Below are positions 1-6,281 of a stretch of DNA of 8,061 bases, one piece after another. The first letter of the stretch is position 1. Each line of letters starts with the position of its first letter. Origin of the DNA: SCSIO-59966 sp046566185 (GTDB lineage: Bacteria > Actinomycetota > Actinomycetes > Actinomycetales > SCSIO-59966); the NCBI GenBank assembly GCA_046566185.1, contig JBKHXE010000187.1, positions 1-8,061 on the forward strand, given 5' to 3'. The notes beneath the pieces are model-generated. The model had not been told where the DNA came from. It ran no database searches and was given only the letters and a program-made list of their open reading frames with translations. The position numbers and the translations under genes were made by a program.

Positions 1-516
1 ACGCGGGCCGGCCTCAGCCCGGCCGGCCTGTACGTGCACTACCCGTCGAAGAGCGCGCTGCTCGGGCAGCTGTCGAAGGTGGGCCACCGCGCCGCGCTGC
101 GGCTCGTGGAGCACACTCTCGCCCTTCCGGGCGACTCGCCGCGGCGCCTGCACGCGCTGGTCGCCGCCTTCGTGGCGTGGCACGCCGAGCACCACACGGT
201 CGCCCGCATCGTGCAGTACGAGCTGCGGTCGCTGGAGGCCGCCGACCGCGAGGACGTGGCGGCAATGCGGCGCCGCCTCGAGCATCTCGTCGAGACCGAG
301 GTGCGTCGCGGGGTCGCCGCGGGCACGCTGACCACCGACCACCCCCGCCAGGCCACGCGGGCCGTACTCTCGCTCGGCATCGACGTCGCCCGGTGGTACG
401 ACCCGACGGGTCGGGAGAGCCCGGCCCGGCTGGGGCGCATCTACGCGGATCTCGCCATGCGCATGCTCGGGGCCGAGCCCCCCAGCAGCGCCCCCGACGA
501 CGAGGAGACGACGTGA
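1..516 (+). CDS. TetR-family transcriptional regulator, 5'-truncated by the window edge
   Basis: The reading frame is open from base 1, so the start and the first part of the DNA-binding domain lie outside; 171 codons are visible before TGA at 514-516. The first residues (TRAGLSPAGLYVHYPSKSAL) are the second half of a TetR helix-turn-helix: the recognition helix followed by the typical Y-x-x-Y/F-P-S/N-K-x-x-L signature. The remainder is an all-helical ligand-binding and dimerisation domain. Its end (residues about 120-160, with RWYDPTGRESPARLG and YADLAMRML) resembles the C-terminal domain of KstR/FadR-like regulators that sense acyl-CoA or lipid ligands. An internal GTG at 34 is not a credible start because it would delete half of the HTH. 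The stop overlaps the GTG start of the thioesterase gene, so the two are co-transcribed and probably coupled. Regulation of the thioesterase by this protein is inferred from context. Family assignment is firm; the ligand is unknown. Confidence 0.9.
   Translation, partial: TRAGLSPAGLYVHYPSKSALLGQLSKVGHRAALRLVEHTLALPGDSPRRLHALVAAFVAWHAEHHTVARIVQYELRSLEAADREDVAAMRRRLEHLVETEVRRGVAAGTLTTDHPRQATRAVLSLGIDVARWYDPTGRESPARLGRIYADLAMRMLGAEPPSSAPDDEETT
502..516 (+). promoter_or_regulatory. Ribosome binding site and stop/start overlap of tetR-tesB
   Basis: GAGGAG (502-507) lies inside the last codons of the TetR gene, 5 bases before GTG 513. The GTG shares bases with the TGA at 514-516. This arrangement decides the tesB start and implies re-initiation by ribosomes finishing the regulator. 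Confidence 0.75.
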
Positions 517-1412
517 CGACGAGCGAGCAGGACGCCCGCACCCCCCACCCCCTGGCGGAGCTGCTGGCGGTGCTGGACCTCGAGCCACAGGGGCTCGACG
601 ACCGGGGCCAGGACCTCTTCGTCGGGGCGAGCCAGCGCCAGCCGCACGGCCGGGTGTACGGGGGGCAGGTGCTCGGCCAGACCATCATGGCGGCGGGGCG
701 CACCGTCGACCCGGAGCGCCACCTGCACTCGATGCACGGCTACTTCCTGCGAGCCGGCGACTCCGACGCGCCGATCAGCTTCGCCGTCGAGCGGCTGCGG
801 GACGGTCGGTCGTTCAGCGCCCGCCGTGTGCACGCGCTGCAGTACGGCAAGCCGATCCTGTCGATGATCGCGTCGTTCCAGACCGGCGCCGACGGGCTCG
901 ACCACCAGGACGAGATGCCGGACGGCGTGCCCGACCCGGAGTCGCTCCCGACCACGGCCGACCTCATCGGCCACATCGACCACCCCGCCGCGCAGTACTG
1001 GGCGCGCAGCCGCCCGGTCGACATCCGGCACGTGACCCGACCGCTGTACCTCGGCGCCGACCCGGACCGCACGGCGCGCCAGGCGGTCTGGATGCGCGCC
1101 CTCGGCTCCCTGCCGGACGACGAGCTGCTGCACCGCGCCGTCCTCGGGTACGCCAGCGACTACACGCTGCTCGAGGCCGTGCTCCGCCGCCACGGCATCA
1201 CGTGGATCACCCCGGGACTGAAGATGGCGAGCCTCGACCACGCGATGTGGTGGCACCGCCCGGTGCGCGCCGACGAGTGGCTGCTGTACGTGCAGGCCAG
1301 CCCCTCGGCGTCCGGGGCGCGCGGGCTCGGCAGCGGCCGCATCTTCAACGCCTCCGGCGTCCTCGTCGCCTCGGTCGCGCAGGAGGGGATGATCCGCGTC
1401 CCGCGGGGCTAG
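513..1412 (+). CDS. tesB: Acyl-CoA thioesterase II (TesB family)
   Basis: This 299-residue protein hydrolyses acyl-CoA to free fatty acid and CoA in the cytoplasm. It aligns by eye along its whole length with E. coli TesB (286 aa) as a double hot-dog enzyme. Landmarks are VYGGQVLGQ (48-56), HSMHGYFLRAGD (72-83), RDGRSFSARRV (96-106), GYASD (212-216), LDHAMWWHRP (241-250) and VASVAQEGMIR (285-295). The E. coli catalytic triad Asp204-Thr228-Gln278 maps to Asp216-Ser240-Gln290, so the nucleophile-positioning Thr is replaced by Ser; this is conservative and activity is expected. The start is GTG 513, which overlaps the regulator's stop (GTGA) and has GAGGAG at 502-507, 5 bases upstream. The frame stays open further upstream to 177, but that part runs inside the TetR gene and has no TesB homology. 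No terminator fits in the 6 bases before the convergent gene's stop. Confidence 0.95.
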   Translation: MTTSEQDARTPHPLAELLAVLDLEPQGLDDRGQDLFVGASQRQPHGRVYGGQVLGQTIMAAGRTVDPERHLHSMHGYFLRAGDSDAPISFAVERLRDGRSFSARRVHALQYGKPILSMIASFQTGADGLDHQDEMPDGVPDPESLPTTADLIGHIDHPAAQYWARSRPVDIRHVTRPLYLGADPDRTARQAVWMRALGSLPDDELLHRAVLGYASDYTLLEAVLRRHGITWITPGLKMASLDHAMWWHRPVRADEWLLYVQASPSASGARGLGSGRIFNASGVLVASVAQEGMIRVPRG

Positions 1413-1418
1413 CTCACC

Positions 1419-2204
1419 TCATCTGCCGGATCCGCGGACCGACCCGGTGAGCGCCTCGTCCTCCCACGGCAGGACGACGCACGTCCCGGTGCGCGCGCCC
1501 GCCGCCCACTCGTCGGGGTCGGGCGCGAAGAACCCGAAGTCGAACGCCGACTCGTCGTAGGAGCGTCCGACGTACCGCTCGAACTCGCTCCAGCACCAGT
1601 CGTCCACGACCCACGCGGCGTCCTCCGCGGTCGACGCCTCGGTGGACGAGACGTTGCCGACGTGGAAGACCTCGCCGTCGTGAAGACCGCCGCAGGGGAC
1701 CACGCTGACGGGGTTGGCGGGATCCGCCGGGAAGTCGAAGCACTCCCCCTCGGTCAGCCCGTCGACGGCGCTGGCCGGCCCGAGCGCGACGGGATCGGAC
1801 ACGAACGGCAGCCCCATCGGGGCGATCATCCAGACGGCGAGCGCGAGGAGGCCGACGAGCGTCCACACGCCCGAGGCGACCAGCCCTCCCACGGCGAGGC
1901 CCAGTCCGCCCTGCCCCGTCCGGCGGACCTGGAGCAGGGCCGCCACGCCGGTACCCACGGACACGGGTACCAGCGCCAGCAGACCCGTCACCAGCGACGT
2001 CACCGCCAACGGGTTGGTGCCGGGTCGACCGGGTGCCGGCTGGCCGGCCGGCGGCGGCACCTGGCTCCAGGGCGACTGCGGAGGACCGGCCGGCGGGGTC
2101 TGCCCCCACCCGGGCGCGGCGTAGGGACCCACGACGGGCGGTGCCTGGCGGTTCGGCGCGGAGCCCCCCTGGTCGATGGGAGCGAAGTCCCCTGGCGACG
2201 TCAC
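1419..2204 (-). CDS. DUF4190-like membrane protein with extracytoplasmic Septum_form-like domain
   Basis: A 261-residue protein of unknown biochemical function. Residues 1-63 are Pro/Gly/Gln-rich and disordered. Residues 64-127 form two transmembrane helices (about 66-91 and 101-127) joined by a short loop with VRRTGQGG. The start of this part, NPLAVTSLVTGLLALV, is typical of actinobacterial DUF4190 proteins. The C-terminal 130 residues (LTEGECFDF..., then VVPCGGLHDGEVFHVG) resemble the Septum_form domain of actinobacterial envelope proteins and contain four cysteines (155, 171, 204, 242) that could form two disulfides outside the membrane. With two helices, N-tail and C-domain lie on the same side, so an external C-domain would need an external N-tail or a re-entrant helix; topology is therefore uncertain. 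GTG 2204 is the only upstream start, since an in-frame TAG precedes it by three codons. There is no Shine-Dalgarno, consistent with a leaderless mRNA. Confidence 0.82.
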   Translation of the reverse strand: MTSPGDFAPIDQGGSAPNRQAPPVVGPYAAPGWGQTPPAGPPQSPWSQVPPPAGQPAPGRPGTNPLAVTSLVTGLLALVPVSVGTGVAALLQVRRTGQGGLGLAVGGLVASGVWTLVGLLALAVWMIAPMGLPFVSDPVALGPASAVDGLTEGECFDFPADPANPVSVVPCGGLHDGEVFHVGNVSSTEASTAEDAAWVVDDWCWSEFERYVGRSYDESAFDFGFFAPDPDEWAAGARTGTCVVLPWEDEALTGSVRGSGR

Positions 2205-2216
2205 ACGGCGATGCTA
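2205..2216 (-). promoter_or_regulatory. Putative -10 box of a leaderless promoter for the DUF4190-like gene
   Basis: On the minus strand TAGCAT (2216-2211) fits the actinobacterial TANNNT -10 pattern and is followed by exactly 6 bases before GTG at 2204. That spacing would put the transcription start on the first base of the start codon. No good -35 hexamer is seen at 16-19 bases upstream. The gene also has no ribosome binding site, which supports a leaderless reading. It lies in the 36-base gap after the ettA stop, so read-through from ettA is also possible. Confidence 0.4.
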
Positions 2217-2240
2217 CGAGACAACGGCGGCGTCCGAGGG

Positions 2241-3923
2241 TCAGTCGCGGGTGAGCTTGCGGTAGGTGACGCGGTGCGGGCGCGCGGCGTCGGCGCCGAG
2301 CCGCTCGACCTTGTTCTCCTCGTAGGCCTGGAAGTTGCCCTCGAACCAGTACCACGACGACGGGCTCTCGTCAGTGCCCTCCCACGCGAGGATGTGTGTC
2401 GCGACGCGGTCGAGGAACCACCGGTCGTGGGAGATCACCACGGCACAGCCGGGGAAGTCGAGCAGCGCGTTCTCCAGCGAGCCGAGGGTCTCGACGTCAA
2501 GGTCGTTGGTCGGCTCGTCGAGCAGCAGCAGGTTGCCGCCCTCCTTGAGCGTCAGCGCCAGGTTGAGGCGGTTGCGCTCGCCGCCGGAGAGCACGCCGGC
2601 CGGCTTCTGCTGGTCGGGGCCCTTGAAGCCGAACTGCGACACGTAGGCGCGCGAAGGGATCTCGACGTTGCCGACCTGGATGAAGTCCAGCCCGTCGGAG
2701 ACGACCTCCCACAGCGTCTTCTTCGGGTCGATGCCCGCTCGGCTCTGGTCGACGTAGGAGACCTTGACGGTGTCGCCGACCTTCACGGTGCCGGCGTCCG
2801 GCTGCTCGAAGCCGACGATCGTCTTGAACAGCGTCGTCTTGCCGACGCCGTTCGGGCCGACGACGCCGACGATGCCGTTGCGCGGCAACGAGAACGACAG
2901 GTCGTCGATCAGCACCCGGTCGCCGAAGCCCTTGCGCAGGCCGGCGACCTCGATGACCTGGGTGCCGAGGCGCGGGCCCGGCGGGATCTGGATCTCCTCG
3001 AAGTCGAGCTTGCGGGTGCGCTCCGCCTCGGCCGCCATCTCCTCGTACCGCTGGAGGCGAGCCTTCGACTTCGCCTGGCGGCCCTTGGCGTTCTGGCGCA
3101 CCCACTCCAGCTCGGACTCCAGTCGCTTGGCGAGCTTGGCGTCCTTCTTGCCCTGCACCTGGAGGCGGTCCTTCTTCTTCTCCAGGTACGTCGAGTAGTT
3201 GCCCTCGTAGGGGTAGAGCCGGCCGCGGTCGACCTCGGCGATCCACTGGGCGACGTTGTCGAGGAAGTACCGGTCGTGGGTCACCGCGATGACGGCGCCG
3301 GGGTACTTCGCGAGGTGCTGCTCCAGCCACTGCACGCTCTCGGCGTCCAGGTGGTTGGTCGGCTCGTCGAGGAGCAGCAGGTCGGGCTTGGAGAGCAGCA
3401 GCTTGCACAGTGCGACGCGGCGGCGCTCACCGCCGGAGAGCACGGTGACGTCGGCGTCCGGCGGCGGGCAGCGCAGCGCGTCCATCGCCTGCTCGAGCTG
3501 GGAGTCGAGGTCCCAGGCGTCGGCGTGGTCGAGCTCCTCCTGGAGCTCGCCCATCTCGGCGAGCAGGGCGTCGAAGTCGGCGTCGGGCTCGGCCATCAGG
3601 ACGCCGATCTCGTCGAACCGGTCCTTCTTCGCCTTGATCTCCCCGAGCCCCTCCTCGACGTTGCCGAGGACGGTCTTGCTCTCGTTGAGCGGAGGCTCCT
3701 GCTCGAGGATGCCCACGGTGTACCCGGGCGACAGTCGCGCCTCACCGTTGGAGGGCTGCTCCATGCCCGCCATGATCTTGAGGATCGTCGACTTCCCCGC
3801 GCCGTTCGGACCCACCATGCCGATCTTGGCGCCGGGGTAGAACGACATCGTGACGTCGTCAAGGATCAGCTTGTCGCCGTGAGCCTTGCGCGCCTTGTAC
3901 ATCGTGTAGATGAACTCCGCCAT
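2241..3923 (-). CDS. ettA: Energy-dependent translational throttle protein EttA (ABC-F ATPase)
   Basis: A 560-residue cytoplasmic ABC-F protein, close in length to E. coli EttA (555 aa) and alignable throughout. EttA binds the ribosomal E site and gates entry into elongation according to the ATP/ADP ratio. The first ABC domain has Walker A GPNGAGKS (38-45), an EttA-type arm insertion (about 95-140), signature LSGGERRR (162-169), Walker B with DEPTNHLD (186-193) and switch His216. The inter-domain P-site tRNA interaction motif spans about 240-310 (EGNYSTYLEKK, then basic ELEWVRQNAKGRQAKSKARL). The second ABC domain has GPNGVGKT (356-363), LSGGERNR (445-452), DEPTNDLD (469-476) and His499. Both sites look catalytically complete. 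There are no membrane segments, so transporter annotations would be wrong. ATG 3923 begins the conserved MAEFIYTM N-terminus. GGAGG sits only 1 base before it, an unusually tight spacing. Confidence 0.97.
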   Translation of the reverse strand: MAEFIYTMYKARKAHGDKLILDDVTMSFYPGAKIGMVGPNGAGKSTILKIMAGMEQPSNGEARLSPGYTVGILEQEPPLNESKTVLGNVEEGLGEIKAKKDRFDEIGVLMAEPDADFDALLAEMGELQEELDHADAWDLDSQLEQAMDALRCPPPDADVTVLSGGERRRVALCKLLLSKPDLLLLDEPTNHLDAESVQWLEQHLAKYPGAVIAVTHDRYFLDNVAQWIAEVDRGRLYPYEGNYSTYLEKKKDRLQVQGKKDAKLAKRLESELEWVRQNAKGRQAKSKARLQRYEEMAAEAERTRKLDFEEIQIPPGPRLGTQVIEVAGLRKGFGDRVLIDDLSFSLPRNGIVGVVGPNGVGKTTLFKTIVGFEQPDAGTVKVGDTVKVSYVDQSRAGIDPKKTLWEVVSDGLDFIQVGNVEIPSRAYVSQFGFKGPDQQKPAGVLSGGERNRLNLALTLKEGGNLLLLDEPTNDLDVETLGSLENALLDFPGCAVVISHDRWFLDRVATHILAWEGTDESPSSWYWFEGNFQAYEENKVERLGADAARPHRVTYRKLTRD

Positions 3924-3935
3924 GCCTCCAGGCTA
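3924..3935 (-). promoter_or_regulatory. Putative -10 box and start region of ettA
   Basis: TAGCCT (3935-3930, minus strand) fits TANNNT and lies exactly 6 bases before ATG 3923, the same geometry as at the DUF4190-like gene. The intervening GGAGGC contains a Shine-Dalgarno-like core, but with 1 base of spacing it is a poor ribosome binding site. Either leaderless initiation or a tight SD is possible. No convincing -35 hexamer is visible. Confidence 0.35.
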
Positions 3936-3951
3936 GTGGCCGCGGCGTGGT

Positions 3952-4004
3952 GCCCCGTGCGCCGGCCGGGCCGCCTGCCGCCTGCGCGGCCGGCGCACGA
4001 GGGC
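3952..4004 (-). terminator. Strong GC hairpin between ssb and ettA (candidate U-tract-less terminator or attenuator)
   Basis: CGTGCGCCGGCCG (3956-3968) pairs perfectly over 13 bp with CGGCCGGCGCACG (3987-3999), enclosing an 18-base loop. Allowing A4000 to bulge adds four more pairs (3952-3955 with 4001-4004). It begins immediately after the ssb stop at 4008 and ends before the proposed ettA -10 box. No run of T follows in the transcription direction, so classical intrinsic termination is not assured; many actinobacterial terminators lack the tract. Confidence 0.55.
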
Positions 4005-4007
4005 CGG

Positions 4008-4514
4008 TCAGGTGCGCGCCGGCTCCCCGTCGAGCGTCAGACCCGCGCGCTCCTCGACGTCCTCGTCGGTGTCGACGACCTGCCCGTCGGCGTCGACCGT
4101 GAGGCCCGTCTCCGGGTCTCGTACCGTGCTCGGCAGGTCCAGCCGCTCGCTGCGCACGACCCGCTGGAACGTCGACGTCCCCCAGGCGAGGTCGTGGCCC
4201 AGGGCGTCGGCCTCGACCTCGACCGACGTCCCGCTGCGGCCGTCCTCGGTCTCCCAGGACGCCGTCCGCACCCGGCCGACGACGACCACGCGGTCCCCGC
4301 ACCGCAGCGACGCGGCGGCGTTCGCCGCGAGCCCGCGCCAGCACGAGATGCGCCACCAGCTCGTCGGCCCGTCGACCCAGCCACCGGTGGCGCGGTCGAA
4401 CCGGCGCCGCGTGGACCCGACCCGGAAGTTCGTCACCTCCGCGCCGTTGTCGAGCCGCCGGTACTCGGGGTCGGCGCCGAGGTTGCCCACGACGACGACG
4501 GTGTTGTCCAGCAC
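4008..4514 (-). CDS. ssb: Single-stranded DNA-binding protein paralogue (SSB family, OB fold)
   Basis: A 168-residue protein expected to bind ssDNA. Residues 1-108 align with the SSB OB fold: VVVVGNLGADPEYR (6-19) matches the E. coli VILVGNLGQDPEVR strand, followed by NGAEVTNFRVGSTRR, SWWRISCWRGLAANAAASL (52-70) and GDRVVVVGRVRTASWE (73-88). Trp46, Trp53, Trp54, Trp59 and Trp87 are candidate DNA-stacking residues. The tail is short, has an internal acidic patch (DTDEDVEE, 148-155) and ends in PART. The DDDIPF-type tip that recruits replication and repair partners in the main SSB is absent, so this is probably a secondary SSB rather than the essential one. GTG 4514 is chosen because GAGGAGG (4522-4528) lies 7 bases upstream and homology begins at once; a GTG eight codons earlier lacks that support. 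From memory, M. tuberculosis also has an SSB-like gene (Rv2478c) next to its EttA gene (Rv2477c), so the linkage looks conserved. Confidence 0.88.
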   Translation of the reverse strand: MLDNTVVVVGNLGADPEYRRLDNGAEVTNFRVGSTRRRFDRATGGWVDGPTSWWRISCWRGLAANAAASLRCGDRVVVVGRVRTASWETEDGRSGTSVEVEADALGHDLAWGTSTFQRVVRSERLDLPSTVRDPETGLTVDADGQVVDTDEDVEERAGLTLDGEPART

Positions 4515-4531
4515 GTCCGTTCCTCCTCGCC

Positions 4532-4546
4532 CCCGCACCGTGCGGG
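4532..4546. repeat. 15-base dyad just upstream of the ssb ribosome binding site
   Basis: CCCGCAC (4532-4538) and GTGCGGG (4540-4546) form a perfect 7-bp inverted repeat around one base. It lies 3 bases upstream of the GAGGAGG that serves ssb. It could be an operator or a small leader hairpin; in G+C-rich DNA chance occurrence is also possible. Confidence 0.35.
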
Positions 4547-4593
4547 TCGAGGCGAGCGTGCGCGCCGGGGAGGCGCCCGCGCCATGCCGCCGT

Positions 4594-4630
4594 CACCGGC
4601 CTGTGGACGACGGAGCCGGCACGGCCGGTG
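4594..4630 (-). terminator. Hairpin downstream of the second GTPase gene (weak terminator candidate)
   Basis: CACCGGCC (4594-4601) and GGCCGGTG (4623-4630) form an 8-bp stem with a 21-base loop, beginning 28 bases after the GTPase stop codon at 4658. No T-rich run follows in the minus direction. The 143-base gap 4515-4657 also holds the ssb start signals, but no recognisable promoter hexamers were seen. Confidence 0.35.
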
Positions 4631-4657
4631 TGGAGGGAAGGTCAGCCTCTCAGCGGC

Positions 4658-6268
4658 TCAACGACCGAGCGTCTGCCGCACCGTACGGTGCGCCCGCAGC
4701 ACCTCGGCCACCGGCCCGAGCACCCGGTCCCGGGCCACGCCCTCGACGGCCTCACGAAGGCGCCGCTCGGTGCGCCGGCGCCGGCGCCGAGCACCCCACC
4801 GGGCGAGGCGGCCCCCGACGAGCGCGACGAGCAGACCGGCGGCCAGCCCGCCGAGCAGCAGCAGCGTCGGCAGCGGCACCTCGCCGACGGCGACCATCGG
4901 CGGCTCCGGCAGCTGCAGCCAGGCGACGACCGCGAGGGCGACGAGCCACGCGCCGCCGGCCACCGCGGCGAGAGCCAGCACCAGCTGAAGCGCCCCGACG
5001 AGGCGCCACCACACCGGGCGGCGGTGCTCCAGCTCGACACCGGTGACCGCCTGGTCGAGGGCGTCCGCGAGGTCCTCGTCCGGCGGCGCGGCAGCGTCGC
5101 GGACGGCGTCCGCCCACCGCGGCGGCAGACCGGCCGAGGCGCTCTCGGCGACGCGGCGGGCGGCCAGCTCGACCTCCGCGCGCTGGGCCGGAGTCGGCTC
5201 CGGCAGCGACGATCGGCCGAGCCGCTGCAGGTCGCCGGTCGCCTCCCCCAGGCGCAGGCGCTTCAGCGGGTCGGGCCGAAGGCTGCGCGACCACCGCGTG
5301 AACGGCCAGCCGACGGATCCCCGGGCCCCTCGCCGGTAGTGGGCCTCGACGGCGTCCAGCACGGCGGGCACGCCCGCCGCGCCGGCGAGCGCGGTGACCA
5401 GCTGGTCGCTGCCGTCGATCCGGTCCGGGTCGGCCTCGCGCGTGCCGACGCCCTCGGCGAGCGCGGCGGCCACGGCGTCCAGGTCGGCGGCCAGCCGGCG
5501 CAGCGCGGCGTCCCGCGTCTGCACCGCCGTGACGAGCGCCGACCGCAGCTCGTGGACGCCGTCCCCGGTGCGGGCCGACGTCGTGACCACCCGGACGCCG
5601 GCCAACCCGTCCTCGGCGAGCAGGCGCTGCAGGTCGGTCACGACGGCGCCGACCTCTGACGCCGGCACCCGGTCGACCTGGTTCAGGACGACGAGCATCA
5701 CGCCTTCGTGACCGACCAGCCGGCGCAGGTAACCGTGGTGCAGCGCGTCGTCCGCGTACTTCTGGGGGTCGACGACCCAGACGAGCAGGTCGACGAGCCC
5801 GACGAGGCGGTCGACCTCGAGCCGGTGCGTGACGTGGGTGGAGTCGTGGTCGGGCAGGTCGAGCAGCACGAGGCCGTGCAGGTCGGCCTGGTCCTGCGCG
5901 TCGAGCGCGCTCTCGCGGCTGGTGCGGTGCCGGTTGGGCACCTCCAGCCAGTCGAGCAGGGCGTCCGCGCCGTCGCCCCAGACGCACGCGGCCGGGCTGG
6001 ACGTCGTCGGCCGGCGGGCGCCGACCGTGGCCAGCTCGAGTCCGGCCAGGGCGTTGAACAGGCTGGACTTGCCGCTGCCGGTGGCCCCCGCCAGCGCGAC
6101 GACGGTGTGCTCGGCGCCGAGGCGCAGGCGCTCGTCCGCGCGCCCGAGCACCTCGTGGGCCCGGGAGACGGCCACCGGGCCCAGCCGGGCCCCGCCGACC
6201 TCCACGGCCCTGCGCACGGCGTCCACACGCCCCGCGAGGTCGACGGGGCGTCCACGGTCGCGCCTCAC
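4658..6268 (-). CDS. Membrane-anchored dynamin-like/YfjP-type GTPase (second of a pair, DynB-like architecture)
   Basis: A 536-residue P-loop GTPase. G1 is GATGSGKSS (61-69), G2 is probably Thr88/89 in RRPTTSSP, G3 is LDLPDHDS (136-143) with Asp in place of the usual Gly, G4 is NQVD (196-199) and a G5-like TSARTGDGV spans 230-238. A helical middle region (about 250-415) is followed by hydrophobic segments at about 424-452 and 466-486. These are separated by a short Pro-rich loop, and then comes an Arg-rich stretch (494-505) that should stay cytoplasmic. N-terminal GTPase plus a C-terminal membrane hairpin is the layout of bacterial dynamin-like and related GTPases such as Streptomyces DynB. 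The GTG start at 6268 overlaps the upstream gene's TGA (GTGA). AGGAGG (6276-6281) lies 7 bases before it. Tight coupling implies a stoichiometric partner of the upstream GTPase. The family is sure; the septation role is inferred. Confidence 0.82.
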   Translation of the reverse strand: MRRDRGRPVDLAGRVDAVRRAVEVGGARLGPVAVSRAHEVLGRADERLRLGAEHTVVALAGATGSGKSSLFNALAGLELATVGARRPTTSSPAACVWGDGADALLDWLEVPNRHRTSRESALDAQDQADLHGLVLLDLPDHDSTHVTHRLEVDRLVGLVDLLVWVVDPQKYADDALHHGYLRRLVGHEGVMLVVLNQVDRVPASEVGAVVTDLQRLLAEDGLAGVRVVTTSARTGDGVHELRSALVTAVQTRDAALRRLAADLDAVAAALAEGVGTREADPDRIDGSDQLVTALAGAAGVPAVLDAVEAHYRRGARGSVGWPFTRWSRSLRPDPLKRLRLGEATGDLQRLGRSSLPEPTPAQRAEVELAARRVAESASAGLPPRWADAVRDAAAPPDEDLADALDQAVTGVELEHRRPVWWRLVGALQLVLALAAVAGGAWLVALAVVAWLQLPEPPMVAVGEVPLPTLLLLGGLAAGLLVALVGGRLARWGARRRRRRTERRLREAVEGVARDRVLGPVAEVLRAHRTVRQTLGR

Positions 6269-6281
6269 CGCCGGGCCTCCT
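6265..6281 (-). promoter_or_regulatory. Translational coupling site between the two GTPase genes
   Basis: TGA of the first GTPase (6267-6265) overlaps GTG of the second (6268-6266) as GTGA. AGGAGG at 6281-6276 on the minus strand lies inside the end of the first gene, 7 bases upstream, and fixes the second start. Confidence 0.8.

Noticed and set aside
177..512. Extension of the thioesterase reading frame upstream to 177
   Set aside because: The extra 112 residues overlap the TetR gene, are Arg-rich and unlike TesB; GTG 513 has a good ribosome binding site.
1400..1440. Bidirectional terminator between the convergent genes
   Set aside because: Only short GC palindromes (CCCGCGGG near 1400) are present, with no stem of useful length and no T run; the gap is 6 bases.
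2241..3923. Macrolide exporter or antibiotic-resistance ABC-F
   Set aside because: The arm and linker sequences and full-length similarity match EttA, and there are no transmembrane segments or resistance-type extended linker.
1662..4988. An 1108-codon open frame on the plus strand spanning four genes
   Set aside because: It runs antisense to the DUF4190-like gene, ettA, ssb and the second GTPase, all of which have clear homology. Its translation is low-complexity Arg/Leu/Val-rich, as expected from the complement of high-GC codons.
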